From Mesonia sediminis (lineage in GTDB: Bacteria; Bacteroidota; Bacteroidia; Flavobacteriales; Flavobacteriaceae), in the NCBI RefSeq assembly GCF_042684705.1, contig NZ_JBHULZ010000026.1, forward strand, positions 62,001 to 126,000: a DNA stretch of 64,000 nucleotides, written 5' to 3'. The notes beneath the pieces are model-generated. The model did not search any database and had not been told where the DNA came from. It saw only the letters and a program-made list of their open reading frames with translations. Position 1 is the stretch's first letter; every line of letters begins with the position of its first letter. This document shows, piece after piece, positions 49,258 to 57,805 of the stretch. The position numbers and the translations under genes are program-made.

Positions 49258-51105
49258 TTATTTTTTCTTGGCTTGCTGTTGCTGTCTTTCAGCTTCCTCC
49301 ATCATCTCTTGCATTTTCCTCGCAAATTTACCTTTCTTTTTGGCTGGCTTCTTTTTGTTTTCTTGAATTTTAGCGTGAATTTTATCTTCGTCGATTATGA
49401 AATTTTTAATTACAAGCATAATTCCTATTGTAATTAAGTTTGAGGTTAAATAATACAATGATAGCCCACTTGCGTAGTTGTTAAAGAAAAACAACATAAA
49501 CAAAGGAGAGATATACATTATAAATTTCATATTAGGCATTCCTGGTTGAGAAGTTTGCATGGTTTGCCCAGTTGTCATCATCATATAAATGAAGATGGCA
49601 ATAGATGCAAGTATAGGAAATAAGCTAATATGGTCTCCATAAAATGGAATATGGAAAGGCAATTCGGCTATTACATCATAACTCGATAGATCATCTGCCC
49701 ACAAGAAACTTTCTTGACGAATACTAAAGGCACTCGGAAAGAAATTAAATAAAGCATAGAATACAGGAATTTGCAACAAACCAGGAATACAACCGCTCAT
49801 TGGGCTAGCCCCTGCTTTATTATACAACTTCATGGTTTCCTGTTGCTTTTTCATAGCGTTGTCTTTATACTTCTCATTAAGCTCGTTGATTTCGGGTCGT
49901 AGCACTTTCATCTTTGCTTGAGAAACATACTGCTTATATTGTACTGGAGACAATAATATCTTAATCGCTATGGTTAAAACTATAATGGCAATACCTGCCG
50001 GTAAAAATCCGCTAAGGAGATTAAAAAAACGTATAATAAAATACTTGTTAATCCATCCGAAAATACCCCAACCTAAAGGCACAATTTCATCCAAGTTACG
50101 CTGATAATTGTCAAGTATTTTATAATCGGTAGGACCGAAATACATATTCATGGTCTCATTAAATTCTCCCCCTTTTAACGCAATAGGAAATTTAGCTTCA
50201 AATGCTTTGGTGTATACGGTATCTATTTCTTCATCTTCTACCAAATTTTTTGAAACAAAAGTCCCGTTTTGAAAAGGATCATCAGTAAGTAAGATAGAAG
50301 AGAAGAAATGCTGTTTAAAAGCTACCCATGAAATTTGTTTATCCTCTTCTTGCTCATCTTTTCCTTGCCCGGCATAATCTGTATTGCCATCTTCGAACTC
50401 CCATAAAATCTCGGTATACCTGTTCTCATAAGAAATGCTTTTTGCACGTCGGTAAGCGGTTAAAGACCAATCTAGTGCAATATCTTTATTTTGAACTACC
50501 TGATTTAAACCTTGTGAGCGAATAGCAAAATCTAACATATACTCTCCTGGTTTCAAAGCATAGTAATACTCTAAGTATTGATTTTCTGACACCTTTAACC
50601 TAAAAGATGCTTGTGCATCATTTTGGCTTTTTTGAGGCTCAAAAAACATATCTTTAGTATTGATGTTGCGATTGTCTTGTGTGGTAAATGAAAGGTTAAA
50701 AGCGCTATTACCATCTTTGATTAAGTGTACTGGAATAGAATCATAGGTTTTAAAATTTTTCAGTTTAGCTGATACAATTTGTCCACCTTTGTTACTTATG
50801 ATTAATTTTAAAACATCATTCTCTATAGTGGTAGTTCCCTCTTTTGCCTGAGCCGCGGCATAACCAAAAGCACCTAATTTTTCTTTAGCTTGTGCGATAG
50901 CTAATGAATCTTGGCTTTTTGGTACAATTTCTTCAACGGCTTCTGATTTTTGATTTTCGTTCTGGGTTTGCTCCGTTACCTCTGGGGTGCCTTCTGTGGT
51001 AATAGTAGTTTGCTCATCACTATTGTAATAAAGCATCCATAGCAAGATACCTCCTATTAGAAAAAAACCGATAAGTGAGTTTAAATCAAATTTTTTATTT
51101 TCCAT
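49258..51105 (-). CDS. yidC: Membrane protein insertase YidC
   Basis: A 615-residue inner-membrane insertase that integrates membrane proteins alone or with SecYEG. The N-terminal anchor helix (LIGFFLIGGILLWMLYY) is followed by a large periplasmic P1 domain (about 80-350) and the conserved five-helix core, starting with FNLLSGFLPAGIAIIVLTI and including KMKVLRPEINELNEKYKD (cytoplasmic coiled hairpin) and PMSGCIPGLLQIPVFYALF. A Lys/Gln-rich tail ends the protein, typical for ribosome contact. It lies 47 bases after pyrG on the same strand, a linkage found in Bacteroidota. Confidence 0.96.
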   Translation of the reverse strand: MENKKFDLNSLIGFFLIGGILLWMLYYNSDEQTTITTEGTPEVTEQTQNENQKSEAVEEIVPKSQDSLAIAQAKEKLGAFGYAAAQAKEGTTTIENDVLKLIISNKGGQIVSAKLKNFKTYDSIPVHLIKDGNSAFNLSFTTQDNRNINTKDMFFEPQKSQNDAQASFRLKVSENQYLEYYYALKPGEYMLDFAIRSQGLNQVVQNKDIALDWSLTAYRRAKSISYENRYTEILWEFEDGNTDYAGQGKDEQEEDKQISWVAFKQHFFSSILLTDDPFQNGTFVSKNLVEDEEIDTVYTKAFEAKFPIALKGGEFNETMNMYFGPTDYKILDNYQRNLDEIVPLGWGIFGWINKYFIIRFFNLLSGFLPAGIAIIVLTIAIKILLSPVQYKQYVSQAKMKVLRPEINELNEKYKDNAMKKQQETMKLYNKAGASPMSGCIPGLLQIPVFYALFNFFPSAFSIRQESFLWADDLSSYDVIAELPFHIPFYGDHISLFPILASIAIFIYMMMTTGQTMQTSQPGMPNMKFIMYISPLFMLFFFNNYASGLSLYYLTSNLITIGIMLVIKNFIIDEDKIHAKIQENKKKPAKKKGKFARKMQEMMEEAERQQQQAKKK

Positions 51106-51152
51106 ACATTACATTTAAATCTTGTTCAAACTTTGAACAGCATCTATATTTT

Positions 51153-52769
51153 TTAATTCTTTTTTGTTGCAAAATTCTTTGCCGCTTCTACAAAATGAAC
51201 AAAAAGCGGGTGCGGATTAGCCACGGTACTTTTATACTCGGGATGGTATTGCACCCCAATGAACCAAGGGTGATCCTTTAGTTCGACAACCTCTACAAGA
51301 CCTGTCTTAGGGTTTATCCCTGTGCTTAACAAACCGGCTTCTTCGAGCGCTGCTTTATATTGGTTGTTATATTCATAGCGATGTCTATGTCTTTCGCTAA
51401 TCTCTTCTTGTTGGTAAACCTTATATATAAGTGAATCTGGAGTTAAAGCACAATCCCAAGCTCCTAAACGCATAGTACCTCCCATTTGCGAAATGTTCTT
51501 TTGATCTTCCATAATATCGATTACAGGAAATTTCACCCCAGGCTCCATTTCTGTGCTATTGGCTCCTTCTAGGTTTAACACATTGCGTGCATACTCGATT
51601 ACCGCCATTTGCATACCTAAACAAATTCCTAAGAAAGGGATTTTATTTACTCGCGCATACTTTACCGCTTCAATTTTTCCGTCAATTCCTCGTTCTCCAA
51701 AGCCTGGGGCCACCAGAATACCATCTAATGAAATGTTTTTATCCTCATATTCTTTTGAGAAAAATTCGGCGTGAAGACTTATTACATTTACTTTTACCTC
51801 ATTTTCGGCACCAGCGTGTATAAAAGCCTCGAGAATAGATTTATAAGAATCTTGTAATTCTACATATTTACCCACTAGACCAATGTTTACTTCACTTTTC
51901 GGATTTTTATGCCGTTGCAAAAAGGCATTCCATTGCGTTAAATCTGGTTCAGATTTTAAAGGAAGCGCCAATTTACTTAAACTGATTTTATCAAGACCTT
52001 CTTCTAGCATATGATTAGGAACATCATAAATAGTTGAAGCATCTATAGATTGGATAACAGCCTCTTCTTTTACATTGCAAAACAAAGCCAATTTTCGTTT
52101 AAGGTCATCTCCTATCTCGTGTTCTGTACGACAAACTAAAATATCTGCGTTTACACCACTCTCCATCAAAGTTTTCACACTGTGCTGTGTGGGTTTAGTC
52201 TTAAGTTCGCCTGCAGCAGATAGATAAGGGATTAAAGTTAAATGAATTACCAATGAATTGTTATCGCCTAATTCCCAGCGTAACTGGCGTACACTTTCTA
52301 TATAAGGCAAAGACTCAATATCGCCTACGGTTCCTCCTATTTCTGTAATCACAATATCGTAATCTCCAGAGTTACCGAAAATTTTGATACGTTCTTTAAT
52401 TTCATTAGTGATATGAGGAATTACTTGGACGGTTTTACCCAAAAACTCACCTCTTCTTTCTTTGTTAATTACGCTTTGGTAAACACGGCCGGTAGTAACA
52501 TTATTGGCCTGTGAAGTATTGGTATTTAAAAATCGCTCATAATGCCCCAAATCAAGATCTGTTTCAGCTCCATCTTCAGTAACAAAACACTCCCCATGTT
52601 CATACGGATTCATTGTACCCGGATCTATATTTATATAGGGGTCTAATTTTTGGATAGTAACCCGATATCCTCGTGCTTGTAAAAGTTTTGCTAATGATGC
52701 TGCGATTATTCCTTTTCCTAATGACGAAGAAACACCCCCGGTGACAAAAATGTACTTGGTTTGTGCCAT
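51153..52769 (-). CDS. pyrG: CTP synthase
   Basis: A 538-residue enzyme converting UTP to CTP with glutamine as nitrogen donor. The amidoligase domain begins YIFVTGGVSSSLGKGIIAAS with the P-loop-like GKG, and includes DPYINIDPGTMNPYEHGE and EIGGTVGDIES. The glutamine amidotransferase domain (about 295-538) has the nucleophile cysteine in FLGICLGMQ and the His-Glu pair in YHPEYKS. Length is normal. A -7-like element precedes it, and yidC follows. Confidence 0.97.
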   Translation of the reverse strand: MAQTKYIFVTGGVSSSLGKGIIAASLAKLLQARGYRVTIQKLDPYINIDPGTMNPYEHGECFVTEDGAETDLDLGHYERFLNTNTSQANNVTTGRVYQSVINKERRGEFLGKTVQVIPHITNEIKERIKIFGNSGDYDIVITEIGGTVGDIESLPYIESVRQLRWELGDNNSLVIHLTLIPYLSAAGELKTKPTQHSVKTLMESGVNADILVCRTEHEIGDDLKRKLALFCNVKEEAVIQSIDASTIYDVPNHMLEEGLDKISLSKLALPLKSEPDLTQWNAFLQRHKNPKSEVNIGLVGKYVELQDSYKSILEAFIHAGAENEVKVNVISLHAEFFSKEYEDKNISLDGILVAPGFGERGIDGKIEAVKYARVNKIPFLGICLGMQMAVIEYARNVLNLEGANSTEMEPGVKFPVIDIMEDQKNISQMGGTMRLGAWDCALTPDSLIYKVYQQEEISERHRHRYEYNNQYKAALEEAGLLSTGINPKTGLVEVVELKDHPWFIGVQYHPEYKSTVANPHPLFVHFVEAAKNFATKKN

Positions 52770-52802
52770 GATAAATTGATTAAATAATGTCTATACGGGG
52801 CG

Positions 52803-52810
52803 CAAAAATA
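52803..52810 (-). promoter_or_regulatory. Candidate -7 promoter element of pyrG (TATTTTTG)
   Basis: On the minus strand TATTTTTG matches TAnnTTTG followed by C, and ends 33 bases before the pyrG ATG at 52769. Confidence 0.5.
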
Positions 52811-52858
52811 CAAATATTATTGACAATATGACTTTATATTTTATCAATAAAACAAAAA

Positions 52859-52879
52859 AGGAGACCCAGTGGGCCTCCT
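52859..52879 (-). terminator. Terminator of the 52905-54311 FAS1 gene
   Basis: AGGAG-A-CCC / GGG-C-CTCCT is a hairpin with one mismatch and a three-base loop, followed on the minus strand by TTTTTTGTTTT. It lies 25 bases after the gene's stop. Confidence 0.78.
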
Positions 52880-52904
52880 CTTAACTTTACAATCTTCTGT
52901 ATAC

Positions 52905-54311
52905 TTATGGTAAAGCAGGTAAGATTACTTTATCAATAGCGTGAATCACTCCATTACTCGCTTGAACATCGGTCACAATAATATTACTTACACGGCTATT
53001 AGGATCGGTTATCGTGGCATTACTTGCATCGATTGTAATCATCTCACCTCCAGCTGTAGTGACAGCTCCTGAAGTTAAGTCTGAAGCGGTTACATTGGCC
53101 CCAGTGATAACGTGCATATTTAAGGTAGCTTCAAGCGTAGCTGCATCTATATCGGCTAGACTACTAGCTCCCAATTCGGTTAATAAATCAGCAAAGGCAT
53201 CGTTTGTAGGAGCAAAAACAGTGAAAGGAGCAGGACTCGTTCCGTTTTCAGTACTTAATAAATCCACGTAAGTAAAACTGGTTTCTCTGGTTAAAGCTGA
53301 TACCAAAGATTCAAAAGTACTATCTGCAGTCGCAAAGGTTACTATAGTTGGTAACCCGACTACGGCATCAACGGCATGGATAATTCCGTTTACCCCTACA
53401 ACATCAGCAACAATCACATTTGACTGTCCGTTTAAGGTTACTCCGTTTTCTGTGTTGATATACATACTTAACTTATTAGAAGTAGCATCAAAAGTAGCTT
53501 CTGTATTTACATACATAGTTGAAAGTTGTGTTGAGGCAACCGAACTTGCTACCACATGATTTCTTAAAAGATTATCTAGCACAGCGCCACTAACATCGGG
53601 AAGTGTTACCCCTAAATCATTTAAAAAGGTATCAAAAGCGTCATTAGTAGGTGCAAATACAGTGATATCTGCTGATGGGTCTGAAGCTAGTCCAAGAAAA
53701 TCGGTTGTATTACCACCATTTCCTAGAGCCGTAACTAAGGTATTAAAGTTATCATTATAAATCGCTAAATCAGCAACCGTAGGTAAAGATAATACGGTTT
53801 CTATCCCATGAATTACACCGTTATCGGCTTCAATATTAGGGGTAATTACGGCAGTAGCTCCATTTAATTCTACACCGCTACTTGTATCGGCATACAAACT
53901 TAAATAGGCTTGAGAATCTTCTTCTAAACTTAAAGTTGAATAATATTGCGTTTGTAAATCTGCCGCTTGCAAATTTCCTGGTACAACATGATATAGTAAC
54001 ACTTGGGTTAGCACATCTGTAGGAACCTCATCTAAACTTGCAAAACCATTATCACTTAAAAAGTCTTGGAAAGCTTGATTGTTGGGAGCAAATACGGTAT
54101 ACTCTGAGCTACCTTGAAAGGTGCTCACTAAATCTGTTTTGATCAAAGCGGCTTCGAGTACCGAATAATTCTCATTGGCTATCACCACATCGGCAATAGT
54201 GTTGTTCATTACGGGCGGTAAATTTCCTGAGCCATCGTCGTCATCACTACACGAATAAAAGGAGAAATTAAGCGCCAACATTAAAATGGGGAGTAAACTG
54301 ATTCTTTTCAT
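52905..54311 (-). CDS. FAS1 (fasciclin) domain lipoprotein, three domains
   Basis: A 468-residue lipoprotein. The signal peptide ends in LNFSFYSC; the residues after the lipobox cysteine are SDDDDGSG, which resembles the acidic surface-export tag of flavobacterial lipoproteins. Three FAS1 domains follow at roughly 40-175, 180-320 and 325-468. Each has the H1 motif (FAPNNQAF, FAPTNDAFDTF, FAPTNDAFADLL) and a closing NGVIHxI/V strand. FAS1 domains mediate adhesion or bind small ligands, so a surface adhesion or matrix role is inferred. A related gene lies 92 bases upstream, also on the minus strand, suggesting ancestral duplication. Confidence 0.93.
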   Translation of the reverse strand: MKRISLLPILMLALNFSFYSCSDDDDGSGNLPPVMNNTIADVVIANENYSVLEAALIKTDLVSTFQGSSEYTVFAPNNQAFQDFLSDNGFASLDEVPTDVLTQVLLYHVVPGNLQAADLQTQYYSTLSLEEDSQAYLSLYADTSSGVELNGATAVITPNIEADNGVIHGIETVLSLPTVADLAIYNDNFNTLVTALGNGGNTTDFLGLASDPSADITVFAPTNDAFDTFLNDLGVTLPDVSGAVLDNLLRNHVVASSVASTQLSTMYVNTEATFDATSNKLSMYINTENGVTLNGQSNVIVADVVGVNGIIHAVDAVVGLPTIVTFATADSTFESLVSALTRETSFTYVDLLSTENGTSPAPFTVFAPTNDAFADLLTELGASSLADIDAATLEATLNMHVITGANVTASDLTSGAVTTAGGEMITIDASNATITDPNSRVSNIIVTDVQASNGVIHAIDKVILPALP

Positions 54312-54403
54312 AACATTTTTGATTTAAATTGATTGATAATTCAAATCTAAAGTATTTTAAAAAAGAATTGTGTTTAACTTTTGTTAATAAACATTAAACA
54401 AAG

Positions 54404-55792
54404 TTAATTGTTTAATAAAACACTGTCAATTGTATGAACAAATCCATTTTTACTATTTATATCTTGCTCAATAACAGAAGCTTCCATTCCATTTTCATCG
54501 GTTAGTTTACAAAATGATATGGACTTATTGATAGTGATTACTCCTTGATTGTTCGTAACAGAACTGGGTAAATCTTCAATTTTTAGTGCGGTATTCTCGA
54601 ATAAGTGCGTCATTAAGAGGGCTTCTAAAGTACCAGCATCAATATTATCAATATTTAGCATACCAGTTGCATCTTGGTTACTGAAAAAAGTATTAAATGC
54701 CGCATTATTAGGTATAAAACACGTATAGTTAATATTGTTTGTGCCAGATAATAGTGATTTATAATCGCTTAAAGCGGAATCGGTTCTAGTTGCACCTATA
54801 ACAAAAGTAGTTAGATTTGGATTAGACTCAATTAAGCTCCAAAGACTTGGTAAGGCTAAAATATCTGAGCAGATGTGCATTACACCATTTTTTCCTACAA
54901 TATTTTGCGTGCTTACACTGGCTTTATTATTAATAAGTATTCCGTTGTTGGTATTAAAAAAATTACTGATTTTAGTATTGTCTCGGTTGGCTTCGCTATA
55001 CCTATATCCCAATGTTATGGCGTCAGTATGTAAAAATCCCTGATAGAGATGATTCTTCGCAATTAGTTCTCTTTCTTGCGCATCTAAATTTTCGTTTTGT
55101 AAAAAAGTTGCAAGTTTGTCGGTTTCTGGCGCAAATAAACTCTGTAGCTCTTCTCGTTCTAAAAGTGGTAATAAGCCTAACTCTTCCCAAAAAGTATAAA
55201 AGCCACTGCTTTGCTCATCAAAACTTAAAAGATCTGCTAAACTGGGTATTATTAAAACTTCATTTAAAACGTGAAGTACACCGTTATCTACTTCAATATT
55301 GGCCTGTAACAGTTGTGCAGAAGCATTAAAAGACAAGCCTGTATCTTTTTTAAGGTGCAAACTTAAGGGGTAACTAACACTATCGTTCAATTTCAATTGT
55401 GCGGCCGTGGTTAAAAATCCAGTAGTAGCTTGACTCGTATCTACCTTTTCCAACAACAAATGATAATCAATTATTTCTTGGGCTTCTTGTTGCGTAAGCG
55501 CTGATAAATCGTTCACTCCCTTTTTGGTCAAAAATTCGTTTATAGCTTGATTTGTTGGCGCCAAAAAGGTATAGTTGCCTGAGTTTCCATCCAACTTACC
55601 TTGGTAATCTGCTTTAAAGATTAACTCAGTTAACTGAGAAAATTCTTGATTTTTGCTCAAATAATTGATTATTGAGTTGGTGCCTTCGATAACATTATCA
55701 TTGTCATCTTCATCACAAGCCAAAAAAAATACGCTTAATAGAAAAATTGGCAGTACTTTTGCAAACTTAAAGGAGAAACTAAATCGATTCAT
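54404..55792 (-). CDS. FAS1 (fasciclin) domain lipoprotein, divergent paralogue
   Basis: A 462-residue lipoprotein with signal peptide ending FLLSVFFLAC and an acidic DEDDNDN segment after the lipobox cysteine. FAS1 units are recognisable at about 40-180 (FLAPTNQAINEFL, NGVLHVLNEVLI), 185-310 (degenerate H1 motif SLFAPETDKLATFL, NGVMHICSDIL) and 315-462 (CFIPNNAAFNTFF, NGFVHTIDSVLL). The middle domain is the most degraded. Domain count and order match the downstream neighbour, but sequences have diverged. It is divergent from the MORN-repeat gene with only 43 bases between starts. Confidence 0.88.
   Translation of the reverse strand: MNRFSFSFKFAKVLPIFLLSVFFLACDEDDNDNVIEGTNSIINYLSKNQEFSQLTELIFKADYQGKLDGNSGNYTFLAPTNQAINEFLTKKGVNDLSALTQQEAQEIIDYHLLLEKVDTSQATTGFLTTAAQLKLNDSVSYPLSLHLKKDTGLSFNASAQLLQANIEVDNGVLHVLNEVLIIPSLADLLSFDEQSSGFYTFWEELGLLPLLEREELQSLFAPETDKLATFLQNENLDAQERELIAKNHLYQGFLHTDAITLGYRYSEANRDNTKISNFFNTNNGILINNKASVSTQNIVGKNGVMHICSDILALPSLWSLIESNPNLTTFVIGATRTDSALSDYKSLLSGTNNINYTCFIPNNAAFNTFFSNQDATGMLNIDNIDAGTLEALLMTHLFENTALKIEDLPSSVTNNQGVITINKSISFCKLTDENGMEASVIEQDINSKNGFVHTIDSVLLNN
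55754..55761 (+). promoter_or_regulatory. Candidate -7 promoter element of the MORN-mnmA unit (TACTTTTG)
   Basis: TACTTTTG followed by C matches TAnnTTTGC and lies 74 bases before the ATG at 55836, inside the 5' end of the divergent FAS1 gene. Confidence 0.4.
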
Positions 55793-55835
55793 TTATAATT
55801 TTTTTTTAAAGAGCAAGATACAAAAAAGAAAACGT

Positions 55836-56543
55836 ATGAATTTAAGTATTATTCCATTCTATATATTGGTTTTTTTATCCTTTACGGATTCAAGCTTTGC
55901 CCAAGAAAAAATCAATCAATTTGATCAAGACGGAAAGCGCCACGGTCGTTGGATAAAAAAATATGAAAAATCAGATCAAATCAGATATGAAGGTCAATTT
56001 GAACATGGTAAAGAAGTTGGTGTATTTAAATTTTACAAACCCAAAAGTGGGCAACAACCGGTAGCTACCAAAATTTTTCAAGCGCATACCGATACTATAC
56101 TTGTTGAATATTTCAACCAATATGGAAATACAGTAAGTAAAGGGGGTATGATTGGTCAGAAAAGAGAAGGTACTTGGTTATACTACCATAAAAATTCCGA
56201 TCAACTTATGCTCGAAGAACATTATAAGAACAATAGGCTTCATGGACTTAAGAAAACCTATTTTATTACCGGAGAAATAGCGCAGATAGAAGAATATAAA
56301 CATGGTAAATTAGACGGGGAGCTTAAAATCTTTGGTACCAACAACCAATTGCTTCAACATTATACTTATCAAGAAGGCAAATTACACGGTAAAACAAGAA
56401 TTTACGATGCCGCTGGCGAGCTTATCTCAAAAGGAAATTATAAGCACGGGAAAAAGGATGGTATTTGGCTTGACCGGCAAGAAGATGGCAGCTATAAAGA
56501 AACCCAACATCCCTTGCCTCTATTTATCAGTACAAAAAAATAA
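55836..56543 (+). CDS. Secreted MORN-repeat protein
   Basis: A 235-residue exported protein with signal peptide MNLSIIPFYILVFLSFTDSS, cleaved near SFAQ. I chose the ATG at 55836; the open frame extends 57 codons upstream across the divergent gene's start, and that part lacks a signal peptide. At least seven MORN-type units follow, with the pattern G-x-x-x-x-G-x-W/F-x-x-Y: GKRHGRWIKKY, GKEVGVFKFY, QKREGTWLYYH, NRLHGLKKTYF, GKLDGELKIF, GKLHGKTRIYD and HGKKDGIWL. Such proteins are sometimes annotated YwqK-like antitoxins, but no toxin gene is adjacent. Role unknown, probably periplasmic or surface protein-protein contact. mnmA starts 15 bases downstream. Confidence 0.87.
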   Translation: MNLSIIPFYILVFLSFTDSSFAQEKINQFDQDGKRHGRWIKKYEKSDQIRYEGQFEHGKEVGVFKFYKPKSGQQPVATKIFQAHTDTILVEYFNQYGNTVSKGGMIGQKREGTWLYYHKNSDQLMLEEHYKNNRLHGLKKTYFITGEIAQIEEYKHGKLDGELKIFGTNNQLLQHYTYQEGKLHGKTRIYDAAGELISKGNYKHGKKDGIWLDRQEDGSYKETQHPLPLFISTKK

Positions 56544-56558
56544 AACACTCAACAAAAA

Positions 56559-57749
56559 ATGCAAAATAAAAAGAAAGCACGCGTTATCGTAGGCCTTAGC
56601 GGAGGAGTTGATTCTAGTGTAACCGCTTACTTGTTAAAAGAGCAGGGCTATGAAGTAATTGGCCTTTTTATGAAAAACTGGCACGACGATAGCGTTACCA
56701 TAAGTGATGAATGTCCTTGGTTAGATGACAGTAATGATGCCATGCTGGTTGCAGATAAATTAAATATTCCATTTCAAACTATAGATCTAAGCGAACAATA
56801 TAAAGAACGTATTGTAAACTATATGTTTAAAGAGTATGAGGCTGGACGTACCCCAAACCCCGATGTACTATGTAACCGCGAGATAAAATTTGACGTTTTC
56901 TTAGATATTGCTCTTTCATTAGGTGCAGATTATGTGGCAACTGGCCATTATGCTCGAAGAAACACTATCAAAATTAACGGCAAAACCACTTATCAATTGT
57001 TAGCTGGAAAAGACAATAATAAAGATCAATCTTATTTCCTCTGCCAATTATCTCAGGATCAATTAGCCAAATCTCTTTTTCCTATTGGCGACTTACAAAA
57101 AAGCGAGGTACGTGCCATTGCTAAAGAACAAGGCTTAATAACAGCCAATAAAAAGGACTCACAAGGTTTATGTTTTATTGGTAAGGTAAGACTGCCCGAC
57201 TTTCTTCAGCAACAGCTAAAACCAAAAACAGGAGATATTATTGAAATCCCTAGTGATTCAACCCTATACCAACAACAAAGTTTAGATAAAGAAGAATTGA
57301 CTTTTTTAAGCGAGAAATATAGTTATACTCCAGAAAATGGGAACAAAGTTGGCCAACACAATGGTGCACACTTCTTTACAAAAGGTCAGCGTAAGGGTCT
57401 TGCCGTAGGGGGAACACCAGAACCACTTTTTGTACTGGAAACAGATGTTAATAACAACGTTATTTATGTGGGTCAAGGTAAAAATCATCCTGGGCTTTAT
57501 CGCCGTGGTCTTTTGGTAAAACCTCAAGACATTCACTGGGTTAGAGAAGATTTGAAATTAGGCTTGGGTGAAAGTTTGGCGGTGAAAGCACGTATTCGGT
57601 ATAGACAACCTCTTCAAGAGGCTAAATTACATCAAACGAAAGAAGGACTTTATGTTGTTTTCAAAGAAGCGCAATCTGCTATCACAGAAGGGCAATTTGT
57701 AGCTTGGCATATGGATGATGAACTACTAGGGTCGGGAGTTATCGGATAA
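56559..57749 (+). CDS. mnmA: tRNA-specific 2-thiouridylase MnmA
   Basis: A 396-residue enzyme that thiolates U34 of tRNA-Lys, -Glu and -Gln using ATP and a persulfide. The PP-loop GLSGGVDSSVTAYLL is near residues 13-27. The catalytic cysteine pair is visible in NPDVLCNREIKFD and SQGLCFIGKV. The C-terminal beta-barrel has FTKGQRKGLAVGG. The length is about 20-30 residues above the typical 360-370, with a small insertion around 225-265. It follows the MORN-repeat gene by 15 bases, so it is probably in the same transcript. Confidence 0.96.
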   Translation: MQNKKKARVIVGLSGGVDSSVTAYLLKEQGYEVIGLFMKNWHDDSVTISDECPWLDDSNDAMLVADKLNIPFQTIDLSEQYKERIVNYMFKEYEAGRTPNPDVLCNREIKFDVFLDIALSLGADYVATGHYARRNTIKINGKTTYQLLAGKDNNKDQSYFLCQLSQDQLAKSLFPIGDLQKSEVRAIAKEQGLITANKKDSQGLCFIGKVRLPDFLQQQLKPKTGDIIEIPSDSTLYQQQSLDKEELTFLSEKYSYTPENGNKVGQHNGAHFFTKGQRKGLAVGGTPEPLFVLETDVNNNVIYVGQGKNHPGLYRRGLLVKPQDIHWVREDLKLGLGESLAVKARIRYRQPLQEAKLHQTKEGLYVVFKEAQSAITEGQFVAWHMDDELLGSGVIG

Positions 57750-57805
57750 GATGGTTTACCTGTAAAATTCTAAGTATATTTAGCAAAAAATTAAAATTTA
57801 ACCGA

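Noticed and set aside
54374..54407. AT-rich imperfect inverted repeat (15 bases per arm) over the stop codon of the second FAS1 gene
   Set aside because: It has two mismatches, few GC pairs and no T-tract after it on the coding strand, so I do not call it a terminator.
55665..55835. Extended start for the MORN-repeat protein
   Set aside because: It runs antisense through the start of the divergent FAS1 gene and lacks a signal peptide; the ATG at 55836 begins with one.
55836..56543. Toxin-antitoxin module suggested by YwqK-like annotation of MORN proteins
   Set aside because: The protein has a signal peptide and no toxin gene is adjacent; the neighbours are mnmA and a FAS1 lipoprotein.
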